From Pseudomonadota bacterium (GTDB taxonomy: Bacteria > Pseudomonadota > Gammaproteobacteria > Enterobacterales > Succinivibrionaceae), in NCBI GenBank assembly GCA_023460615.1, contig JAEWPL010000118.1, positions 1 to 9,830 of the forward strand: 9,830 bases of DNA, in the 5' to 3' direction. Under the pieces are notes generated by a model. The model was given only the letters and a program-made list of their open reading frames with translations, was not told where the DNA came from and did no database searches. Both the position numbers and the translations under genes were made by a program. Shown here piece by piece: positions 1 to 6,288 of this stretch (position 1 is its first letter; each line of letters starts with the position of its first letter).

Positions 1-2192
1 GCAAAAACTACTTTGGCTTTTCTTACCTATCTTTAGGTTCAGGCTTATTTAAAGTAGCTTTATGTAGTGACTTGAAAGAATTACAGCTTTATCTTGAGAA
101 AGTAAGTCCTATCGAAATTGTTTACCCAGAGAACTTTGCTTATAGAAATGTTATTGACAGCATTAGCTCTAAAAAGGCTCTAGCACCATGGAACTTTGAT
201 CTGCAAACTTGCTATAAAGAGCTTTGTAAACAATTTAATACTAATAGCTTATTTGGTTTTGATATTGAAGATCTTGAAGATGGTATTTGTGCAGCTGGTG
301 CCCTACTTACTTATGTTAAAGGCACTCAAAATGTACCACTTGAGCATATTACAAAGATTAGTAGAGACGACAACTCTTGTTTTGTATTACTAGATAATAC
401 CGCCCAAAAGAATCTTGAGTTATTGTCAAATTTAAAAGGTGAGAAACAAGGATCCTTAATCAGTGTCCTTGAAGGGGCTTCAACCCCGATGGGTCAAAGA
501 CTCTTACGCCAAATGATAGTACAACCTCTTCGTGACAATAACGAGGTTAATCGTCGTTTAGATTTAGTTGAAGCTTTAAAAGATACAGCTATAGAGCCTA
601 TTGAGCAAATTCTACAAAGTATTGGTGATATTCAGCGTATTAGCGCAAGAATAGGTCTATGCTCCTCCCGCCCTAAAGATCTCTCAACTTTAAGAGATTC
701 ATTAAGTGTCATTCCTAAGTTAAAAGAGTTGTTAGCTTCAAGCTCAAAGGACGCTTTAATCAGCTTTAATCAAAACTTAAATCCTTTAACTGACGTTTAT
801 AACTTACTTAAAGTAAGTATTCAGGACAATCCATCAACTCTTTTACGCGATGGTAATGTGATTGCTCAAGGCTACAATAGTGAGCTTGATGAACTTCGCG
901 CTTTGATGAATGGCTCTGAAGCACTGCTTAATGAAATTGAGCAACGTGAAAAAGAGCAAACTGGTATTCCTACCCTAAAAGTAAACTACAACTCTGTTCA
1001 CGGCTTTTATATTGAAGTTTCTAAAGCTCAGGCTGATAAAGTGCCTGACTACTATATAAGACGTCAAACTCTAAAGAATAACGAAAGATATATCACTCCA
1101 GAATTAAAAGAGCTTGAGCAAAAAGCCTTGTCAGCTCAAGAGCGAGCTTTAGCACTTGAAACTCAAATCTTTATTGAGATTGTAAAAACGCTTCAGCAAA
1201 GCATCAATGAGTTAATTTCTTTAGCTTCATTAATTGCTCTTTTAGATGTATTAACCTCCTTTGCAATCATTGCTAAAGATAGAAATTATGTAAGACCTGT
1301 GCTTACTAATAATCATGAGCTTAAAATTGTAGATGGTCGTCATCCTGTAATTGAGACTTTAACCGACACACCTTTTGTAGCTAACTCCATAGATTTAAGC
1401 CAAAAGAATATGCTTGTCATTACAGGTCCTAACATGGGTGGTAAATCTACCTACATGAGACAAACTGCCTTAATTAGCATTATGGCAAGAATAGGATCTT
1501 TTGTTCCGGCTCGTGAAGCGGTCATTGGCAATATCGATAGAATCTTCACAAGAATTGGTGCCTCAGACGATCTTATCTCAGGACGTTCAACCTTTATGGT
1601 AGAGATGGAAGAAACCTCCTCTATCATCAATAACGCTACTGTAAACTCTTTAGTGCTTATGGATGAGATTGGTCGTGGTACTTCCACTTACGAAGGTGGA
1701 GCTTTAGCTTTAGCTATTGCTGAGCACATGTGCTCAACTATCAACAGCTTTACTTTATTTGCAACTCATTATCCTGAGATTGCAAAGCTTTCTTGTAAAT
1801 ATCCAAATCTTGAGAATATCTGTTTTAAAGCTAGTGAATGCTTAGGCAAGATTGTGTTCTTATATCAAGCTTGTAGTGGTAGTCAAAACTACTCTTATGC
1901 TGTAGAAGTAGGTAAGCTTGCAGGTTTACCTGAAGACATCATCACTAAAGCTAAAGACTATATTCAAAAAATACAAACTATAAGCGCTAAAGAAGCTAAA
2001 GTAAAAGCTAAAGCTGTTACTACCGAACCATCAACTCAAACTACTATACAGCCTCAATTGATTGAAAAGATAGTTGAAAAAGTAAAAGAAAGTGAGGTTG
2101 AACAAAAGCTTAAAGCTATAGACATCAATGAATTAACTCCAAGGGATGCCTTAAACCTACTTTATGATCTAAAAGCTTTAATTAAAGAGTAA
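1..2192 (+). CDS. mutS: DNA mismatch repair protein MutS (5' end cut by window edge)
   Basis: MutS binds base mismatches and small loops in newly replicated DNA and, with ATP, recruits MutL. The frame is open from base 3 with no stop, giving 729 visible residues. E. coli MutS has about 853, so roughly the first 125, including the mismatch-reading Phe-x-Glu domain, lie outside. The TTG at 72 is therefore not the start. Visible in order: connector and core (TPMGQRLLRQ near residue 160), clamp/lever (HGFYIEV, YIRRQTLKN, ITPELKELE), Walker A GPNMGGKST (1425-1451), ASDDLISGRSTFMVEM, Walker B LVLMDEIGRGTST (1650-1688), the THY switch (1764-1772), and a C-terminal dimer/tetramer helix pair (LTPRDALNLLYDL) after a Lys/Ala-rich linker. 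One oddity: the normally near-invariant K/R-S-Y/F-G segment reads YSYA (1890-1901). The gene ends in TAA and converges on rpoS. Identity is certain. Confidence 0.97.
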   Translation, partial: KNYFGFSYLSLGSGLFKVALCSDLKELQLYLEKVSPIEIVYPENFAYRNVIDSISSKKALAPWNFDLQTCYKELCKQFNTNSLFGFDIEDLEDGICAAGALLTYVKGTQNVPLEHITKISRDDNSCFVLLDNTAQKNLELLSNLKGEKQGSLISVLEGASTPMGQRLLRQMIVQPLRDNNEVNRRLDLVEALKDTAIEPIEQILQSIGDIQRISARIGLCSSRPKDLSTLRDSLSVIPKLKELLASSSKDALISFNQNLNPLTDVYNLLKVSIQDNPSTLLRDGNVIAQGYNSELDELRALMNGSEALLNEIEQREKEQTGIPTLKVNYNSVHGFYIEVSKAQADKVPDYYIRRQTLKNNERYITPELKELEQKALSAQERALALETQIFIEIVKTLQQSINELISLASLIALLDVLTSFAIIAKDRNYVRPVLTNNHELKIVDGRHPVIETLTDTPFVANSIDLSQKNMLVITGPNMGGKSTYMRQTALISIMARIGSFVPAREAVIGNIDRIFTRIGASDDLISGRSTFMVEMEETSSIINNATVNSLVLMDEIGRGTSTYEGGALALAIAEHMCSTINSFTLFATHYPEIAKLSCKYPNLENICFKASECLGKIVFLYQACSGSQNYSYAVEVGKLAGLPEDIITKAKDYIQKIQTISAKEAKVKAKAVTTEPSTQTTIQPQLIEKIVEKVKESEVEQKLKAIDINELTPRDALNLLYDLKALIKE

Positions 2193-2214
2193 AACTTTTA
2201 AGAAAGGATATTTG

Positions 2215-2248
2215 AAACTAAGCTTCAAAGAACTTTGAAGCTTAGTTT
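2215..2248. terminator. Shared bidirectional terminator hairpin between mutS and rpoS
   Basis: Bases 2215-2230 are perfectly complementary to 2233-2248, a 16-bp stem with a 2-nt centre (in practice a 4-nt loop). It sits 22 nt after the mutS stop and 6 nt after the rpoS stop, so both transcripts would fold it. The run of U after the stem is short (GTTT on either strand, the Ts being part of the stem), which makes it a less textbook rho-independent terminator. It may also act as a 3' end stabiliser. The symmetry and position between convergent genes support a shared terminator. Confidence 0.8.
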
Positions 2249-2254
2249 AAAAGA

Positions 2255-3211
2255 TTATTCTACATCTTTGAAGGTGTACTTATTGATGCCGTGCATCTCA
2301 AAGGTCTTACGTAAACTCTTTAAGACTTCAGTTTGAATTTGTCTTACGCGCTCACGAGTTAAATTAACTTTTTGACCTACTTCTTCTAAGGTTAAAACTT
2401 CCTCATCATTTAAGCCAAAGCGGTATAACACTACCATTTGTTGCTTTTCAGTAAGGCTGTTAAACCAGTTTTTAACAATCTGCACGATTTCTTTTTTATC
2501 TACATGATCAAAAGGACTTTCCATCTTAGTATCAGGTACGATATCTAAGATAGATACTTCCTTATCCTCATCGGTTGCCTTAAAGGCTAAATCTAATGGA
2601 GTTGCGCCATCTAAATATGCTAATAAGGAGCGTACTTCCTCAGGATCTCTGTCTACAGCTTTTGCAATATCGGAAATTGCAACTGATAAACCATGCTCTT
2701 CTTGCAAAGCTTTTTTAGCTTTTAAAATAACATTTAGATCTTTAATTACATGCACTGGCAAACGCACAAGTCTTGATTGGATCATGACTGCCTGCTCAAT
2801 GCTTTGTCTAATCCACCAAGTAGCATAGGTAGAGAATCTAAATCCACGCTCAGGCTCAAACTTTTGTACAGCGTGAATTAAGCCTAAATTGCCTTCCTCA
2901 ATTAAATCTAATAAAGGCACACCACGAGCACGATAATTCTTAGCAATCTTGACTACTAATCTAAGATTTGAAGTGATCATCAAATCAATAGAACGCTTAT
3001 CCCCAAGTTTGGCTTTTTTTCCAATCTCTGTCTCTTGCTCTGAGGATAAAAGTGGATATTTTCTGATAGTGTTAAAGTAACTTGATAAGGAATCTGCCTT
3101 GCTATCAGCAAATCTATTATCGTATTTTTTATCTAGCTTATCTTCGCTAGCCTCAGCAAAATCTTCACGGCCTACATTTTCAAGATCATTATTTAAATTA
3201 GTGTTATTCAT
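2255..3211 (-). CDS. rpoS: RNA polymerase sigma factor RpoS (sigma-38), stationary phase / general stress
   Basis: RpoS directs RNA polymerase core to stress and stationary-phase promoters. The protein has 318 residues (E. coli 330). Region 1.2/2.1 starts near residue 41. Region 2.2 includes LLDLIEEGNLGLI (100-112) and 2.3/2.4 includes RGFRFSTYATWWIRQSIEQ (122-140). Region 3 spans about 155-235, and 4.2 holds the helix-turn-helix LTLEEVGQKVNLTRERVRQI (273-292). It is RpoS and not RpoD or RpoH: the segment after the WWIRQ block (VRLPVHVIKDLN) matches RpoS, and nlpD lies directly upstream. K157 aligns with E. coli K173, which contacts the -13 base of promoters and is needed for RssB-guided proteolysis; the next residue is D instead of E. 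The acidic N-terminal 40 residues do not resemble the E. coli protein. Start ATG has AAGGA (3217-3221) 5 nt upstream. TAA stop. Confidence 0.95.
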   Translation of the reverse strand: MNNTNLNNDLENVGREDFAEASEDKLDKKYDNRFADSKADSLSSYFNTIRKYPLLSSEQETEIGKKAKLGDKRSIDLMITSNLRLVVKIAKNYRARGVPLLDLIEEGNLGLIHAVQKFEPERGFRFSTYATWWIRQSIEQAVMIQSRLVRLPVHVIKDLNVILKAKKALQEEHGLSVAISDIAKAVDRDPEEVRSLLAYLDGATPLDLAFKATDEDKEVSILDIVPDTKMESPFDHVDKKEIVQIVKNWFNSLTEKQQMVVLYRFGLNDEEVLTLEEVGQKVNLTRERVRQIQTEVLKSLRKTFEMHGINKYTFKDVE

Positions 3212-3216
3212 AAGCG

Positions 3217-3221
3217 TCCTT
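3217..3221 (-). promoter_or_regulatory. Ribosome binding site of rpoS
   Basis: On the - strand AAGGA lies 5 nt before the rpoS ATG (3209-3211), in an A-rich leader. It fixes the chosen start. In relatives, translation of rpoS is the step controlled by Hfq and small RNAs. No clear stem that would hide this site can be seen within the 57-nt gap, so any inhibitory structure would have to use nlpD coding sequence. Confidence 0.7.
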
Positions 3222-3268
3222 AAATTTTGTTTGCTTATCTTGTTTGTTATATTTTTAATCTTTTATTG

Positions 3269-4429
3269 TTATGGTAAATACTTTCTTGGATTTACAGAAT
3301 TTCCTTTATAACGAATTTCAAAATGTAGCATTACCTGACTTGCATCAGTTGAGCCCATCTTGGCAATTACTTGTCCGCGTTTAACCTTTTGTCCTTCCTT
3401 TACTAATAACATATCGTTATGAGCATAGGCGGATAGATATTGATTATTGTGATTGATGATAATTAAATTGCCATAGCCACGCAAAGCATTGCCTGAGTAC
3501 ACAACTTGACCTGCTGAAGCGGCCATCACGCTTTGTCCACGGCTTCCTGCAATATCAATACCCTTGTTCTGATTAGAGAAATTGTGGATAACCCTACCTT
3601 TAGCAGGCCACATCCAAGTTACACCTGCAACTGACTTACTTTTACCTGAAACTACCTTTACAGGCTCACTAGTGTTGACACTAGCTGGTACTAGTTCAGG
3701 AGTCTCTAAAGTTTGAGTATTAGAAGTATTGGTAGTTTTAGAAACCTTTGCAACTGGTACTACGGTTGGGGTGGTTAAATCCTCAAAGTGTTGACCTTTT
3801 TTATCTACTAAACTTAATTTTTGACCTGTCTTTAAGTTATATGGCTTTTTTAGGTTATTAGCCTTAACTAATTGAGATAAAGTCAAATTATTCTTTTTAG
3901 CAACTGATACTGCTGTATCTCCAGGTTTAACAATATAGTACTTTGGTTTTGCACTTTCTTTTTTAAGACTTGAGGCTGTTGCTTTATTTAATTGTAGAAC
4001 TTGACCTACAGTAATATTGTAAGGGCTTTCAATGCCGTTGTTAGAAGCTAACTGACGATAATCTTTGCCGTATCTAAAGGCAATTGAGTATAGAGTGTCA
4101 CCACCTTTAACAGTGTAAGTATCAGCACTTTGATCTACCACAGGTGTATTTGAAACTGTAGTACTATCCTCTGGTACATATGGTACAGGTTGTCTTGAAC
4201 TTACGGTAGTTGTTGAAGGATCTTCTTTATAAGGCTTGATTACGCCTACTTGCGAGCTTGCATCAGTACCATTTGAGTACACACGTCTTTTGACAAGCTT
4301 TTTGTTTACATGAACAGGCTTAGCATATTCAACAGTAGCTACTGTTTTAGGTTTACTTGAATCAACACAGCCCACTAAAAGACTTAAGGCTGCAATAGTA
4401 GATAGAATTAAATTAAATTTGGTATTCAT
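3269..4429 (-). CDS. nlpD: NlpD-type lipoprotein: two LysM domains plus degenerate M23/LytM domain, amidase activator
   Basis: In E. coli NlpD is an outer-membrane lipoprotein that activates the amidase AmiC for splitting of septal peptidoglycan. The 386-residue product (E. coli 379) begins with a lipoprotein signal peptide with lipobox LVGC, so Cys21 is the lipidated residue; V22-D23 follow. A Ser/Thr/Pro-rich linker leads to LysM 1 (about 103-147) and LysM 2 (about 163-208), a second linker, then the LytM domain (272-386). The domain lacks zinc ligands of active M23 peptidases: the first motif is NKGIDIAG (Asn for His) and the last is MLHFEIRY (Met for the first His of HxH). It should therefore regulate, not cut, as in known NlpD. 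Two LysM copies are visible where E. coli NlpD is usually described with one. No good Shine-Dalgarno precedes the ATG. TAA stop lies 57 bp before rpoS, and in E. coli the main rpoS promoter is inside nlpD. Confidence 0.93.
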   Translation of the reverse strand: MNTKFNLILSTIAALSLLVGCVDSSKPKTVATVEYAKPVHVNKKLVKRRVYSNGTDASSQVGVIKPYKEDPSTTTVSSRQPVPYVPEDSTTVSNTPVVDQSADTYTVKGGDTLYSIAFRYGKDYRQLASNNGIESPYNITVGQVLQLNKATASSLKKESAKPKYYIVKPGDTAVSVAKKNNLTLSQLVKANNLKKPYNLKTGQKLSLVDKKGQHFEDLTTPTVVPVAKVSKTTNTSNTQTLETPELVPASVNTSEPVKVVSGKSKSVAGVTWMWPAKGRVIHNFSNQNKGIDIAGSRGQSVMAASAGQVVYSGNALRGYGNLIIINHNNQYLSAYAHNDMLLVKEGQKVKRGQVIAKMGSTDASQVMLHFEIRYKGNSVNPRKYLP

Positions 4430-4438
4430 ATATAGTAA

Positions 4439-4478
4439 GTGCTTTTATCTAACTTTAGTTATTGTTACACAAAAGCAC
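4439..4478 (-). repeat. Nested inverted repeat in the nlpD leader
   Basis: On the - strand GTGCTTTT and AAAAGCAC (4471-4478 and 4439-4446) are perfect 8-bp arms 24 nt apart. Inside them lies a smaller palindrome, TAACTAAAGTTA (4450-4461). The outer 3' arm ends 9 nt before the nlpD ATG, and the 70-bp gap to the upstream gene has no other visible element. It could be an RNA fold in the nlpD leader or a protein-binding site. There is no T run that would make it a terminator. Short A/T-rich arms like these can occur by chance. Confidence 0.35.
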
Positions 4479-4499
4479 AACTAATACGAAAATATTTTT

Positions 4500-5123
4500 T
4501 TAAAATAAGACCTTATACACGATAAATAGCACAATTAGAAGGACGCAAGCCCAACCTATGCCATCAATATAGCGCTTGATAGCATGTTGCATCTTCTCAC
4601 CACCTAAGTAAATTAGGATAGCTTCTAAAAAGAATCTTAAGCCTCGACCTACAAAAGAGATCAACACAAAAGGAAGGATGCTAAGCATGCCTGCGTGACC
4701 AGTGTTTAAAATACTCTCACAAGCTACTACACCTGTAGTTACAGCAATTACTTTATAAGGAATTGGTGTAAAGGCTCCTACAAAGATCATAAGCATGCCA
4801 TATTCGTTAGCAAGCCAGTTTCTTACAGTCTCCATGCTCTTTTCATAGTGGAAGAAAGCAATGGCATCTTTAACATAAGGATCGTAAAGATAGTAACCTA
4901 AGTAATAGCCTACAATGGCACCTAGTACAGAGGAAATTACAGTTAAAAGAGCATAATAAAAGGCTCTTTTACGGTGATAAATACACATAGGAATGAGCAT
5001 TACATCTGCTGGAATTGGCCAGAAGATAGACTCTATAAAAGAGTTAATACTCATAATGTATACTGCAAGTTTATGAGAGGATAGACGCTCAAAAAGATCG
5101 TATAAATAGGTAAATAGTTTCAT
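4500..5123 (-). CDS. YqaA-type DedA/VTT-domain inner membrane protein
   Basis: DedA-superfamily proteins are polytopic inner membrane proteins. Some members flip undecaprenyl phosphate or phospholipids, but the YqaA subgroup has no settled function. The 207-residue product is mostly hydrophobic with the family hallmarks: a re-entrant segment ending ESIFWPIPADVML (31-43), GAIVGYYLG (68-76), a second re-entrant loop FVGAFTPIPYKV (114-125), and FVGRGLRFF (157-165), followed by a last membrane helix (about 188-205). The TPIPYK wording and GRGxRFF are typical of the YqaA branch and not of DedA/YqjA. The ATG lies 5 nt after the ispF stop with only a weak purine run (AAAGAAG) touching it, so translation is probably coupled to ispF. 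It sits where truD-surE-pcm stand in E. coli. Being next to isoprenoid and wall genes, lipid-carrier handling is an attractive but unproven role. TAA stop. Confidence 0.88.
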   Translation of the reverse strand: MKLFTYLYDLFERLSSHKLAVYIMSINSFIESIFWPIPADVMLIPMCIYHRKRAFYYALLTVISSVLGAIVGYYLGYYLYDPYVKDAIAFFHYEKSMETVRNWLANEYGMLMIFVGAFTPIPYKVIAVTTGVVACESILNTGHAGMLSILPFVLISFVGRGLRFFLEAILIYLGGEKMQHAIKRYIDGIGWACVLLIVLFIVYKVLF

Positions 5124-5128
5124 CTTCT

Positions 5129-5608
5129 TTATTCACATTTAGCTAAAAGCACTACAGCTTCTACTGCAATACCTTCTTTTCGTCCGGTAAAGCCTAATTT
5201 CTCGGTAGTAGTAGCCTTTACACTAACACAAGATTTATCAAGATTTAAATCTTGAGCAATATTCTCAATCATCTGTGGCTCATAGGCAGCCATTTTAGGA
5301 GCTTGAGCTAAAATTGTTGCATCTAGATTTACTACTTTATAGCCTTTGTCTAAAACCTTTTGATAGACATCTTTTAAAAGAATTCTTGAATCAATATTCA
5401 AGAATTTAGGATCGTTATCTGGGTAAAAATGACCAATATCCCCTAATGCAAGAGCACCTAAAAGCGCATCACTTATTGCATGCAATAGTACATCACCGTC
5501 AGAATGGGCAATTAAACCTTGCTCGTAAGGAACTTTTACACCTCCTAAAATGCAAGGACCTTCGCCCCCAAAGCGGTGGACATCAAAACCGTGACCTATT
5601 CTAAACAT
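5129..5608 (-). CDS. ispF: 2-C-methyl-D-erythritol 2,4-cyclodiphosphate synthase
   Basis: IspF converts CDP-methylerythritol 2-phosphate to methylerythritol cyclodiphosphate and CMP, the fifth step of the MEP isoprenoid pathway, in the cytosol as a trimer with a metal site between subunits. From the ATG at 5608 the product has 159 residues, equal to E. coli IspF. It shows the zinc ligands D9, H11 (GHGFDVH) and H43 (in LLHAISDALLG), AHSDGDV (34-40), GDIGHFYPD (57-65) and the C-terminal KATTTEKLGFTGRKEGIA block (131-148). An in-frame ATG at 5614 would add two residues, but its Shine-Dalgarno would touch it, whereas AGGA lies 7 nt before the 5608 ATG. The start overlaps the end of ispD by 8 nt (ATGTTTAG), the usual coupling in this gene pair. 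TAA stop. Confidence 0.96.
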   Translation of the reverse strand: MFRIGHGFDVHRFGGEGPCILGGVKVPYEQGLIAHSDGDVLLHAISDALLGALALGDIGHFYPDNDPKFLNIDSRILLKDVYQKVLDKGYKVVNLDATILAQAPKMAAYEPQMIENIAQDLNLDKSCVSVKATTTEKLGFTGRKEGIAVEAVVLLAKCE

Positions 5609-6287
5609 TATCATTTCCTATTATGAGTTTTGCTAAAGCTAAATCGTCTGGAGTTGTGAGCTTAAAGTTTTGAGCACTGCCTTCCACAATTAAAACTTTA
5701 TAACCACACATTTCCATAGCAGAGCTATCGTCAGTAACTTTAAAACCTTTATTAAAAGCCTCTTGTAATGCCAGCTTTAGTAATTTTGTTTTGAACATTT
5801 GAGGGGTAAAAGCTCTATATAAAGGAGCTCTATCCACAGTTTTTTCAATAACACCATCCGTTACATACTTTATGGTATCTGCAACTTTGCAAGCTAAAAT
5901 TGCACCATCACAACCTGGTAACGTAGCTTTTTCATATAAGTTTTTAAGATCATAAGAACTTAAAAGCGGTCTTGCAGCATCATGTACCATCACATAGTCT
6001 GTACTTGCTAAATCCATGCAATTTAACACAGTATCGCACCTTTCAATTCCACCTAGACCTTTAATTACACGTGGGTTAGATGCAATAGGTAAACTGTCAT
6101 AATAGGGATCGTCTTTGTTGATACCAACAATTACATTAGCTACATAAGGTGAGCTTAAAAGAGCACTTATGGTATGTTCAATAACTGTTTTTGAACCGAT
6201 TTTGGCATATTGCTTAGGGTAACCTAAACTCATTCTTTTACCGACACCGGCTGCAGGGACAATCACGTCAACTGGAGAAATAGACAC
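5601..6287 (-). CDS. ispD: 2-C-methyl-D-erythritol 4-phosphate cytidylyltransferase
   Basis: IspD joins MEP with CTP to give CDP-methylerythritol and pyrophosphate, the third step of the MEP pathway. The 228-residue protein (E. coli 236) has the nucleotidyltransferase fold: PAAGVGKRM (11-19) with catalytic R18, PKQY with catalytic K25, GGIERCDTV (79-87), VHDAARP (101-107) with metal-binding D103, TVDR (150-153) and TPQ (161-163), TDDSSAME (185-192), and NFKLTTPDDLALA (207-219) with K209. The start is GTG (6285-6287), chosen because AGGAG stands 5 nt upstream and the protein then begins just before the first beta strand. Only 1 nt separates it from the ftsB stop, and its own stop (TAG) is overlapped by ispF. 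Its substrate CTP is the product of pyrG in the same operon. Confidence 0.96.
   Translation of the reverse strand: MSISPVDVIVPAAGVGKRMSLGYPKQYAKIGSKTVIEHTISALLSSPYVANVIVGINKDDPYYDSLPIASNPRVIKGLGGIERCDTVLNCMDLASTDYVMVHDAARPLLSSYDLKNLYEKATLPGCDGAILACKVADTIKYVTDGVIEKTVDRAPLYRAFTPQMFKTKLLKLALQEAFNKGFKVTDDSSAMEMCGYKVLIVEGSAQNFKLTTPDDLALAKLIIGNDNV
5616..5619 (-). promoter_or_regulatory. Ribosome binding site deciding the ispF start
   Basis: AGGA on the - strand, inside the end of ispD, is 7 nt from the ATG at 5608 and only 1 nt from the ATG at 5614. The spacing favours the inner ATG, which also gives the family's normal length and N-terminus. Confidence 0.6.
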
Positions 6288-6288
6288 T

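Noticed and set aside
72..74. TTG at 72 as the start of mutS
   Set aside because: The frame is open back to base 3 and the upstream codons encode MutS-like sequence; the gene simply runs off the left edge.
1451..1687. A 78-codon open frame antisense to the mutS ATPase domain
   Set aside because: It is a shadow of conserved mutS codons; the protein has no recognisable features.
1980..2030. Repeated GCTAAA-like units near the mutS 3' end
   Set aside because: They are in-frame Ala-Lys codons of a charged linker before the C-terminal helices, not a DNA repeat with its own role.
4489..4498. AAAATATTTT palindrome just after the DedA-family gene, as a terminator
   Set aside because: The arms are only A and T and too short to be stable; such runs are expected in A+T-rich gaps.
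5609..5614. ATG at 5614 as the start of ispF
   Set aside because: Its Shine-Dalgarno would be almost adjacent, while the ATG at 5608 has a well-spaced AGGA and gives the usual 159 residues.
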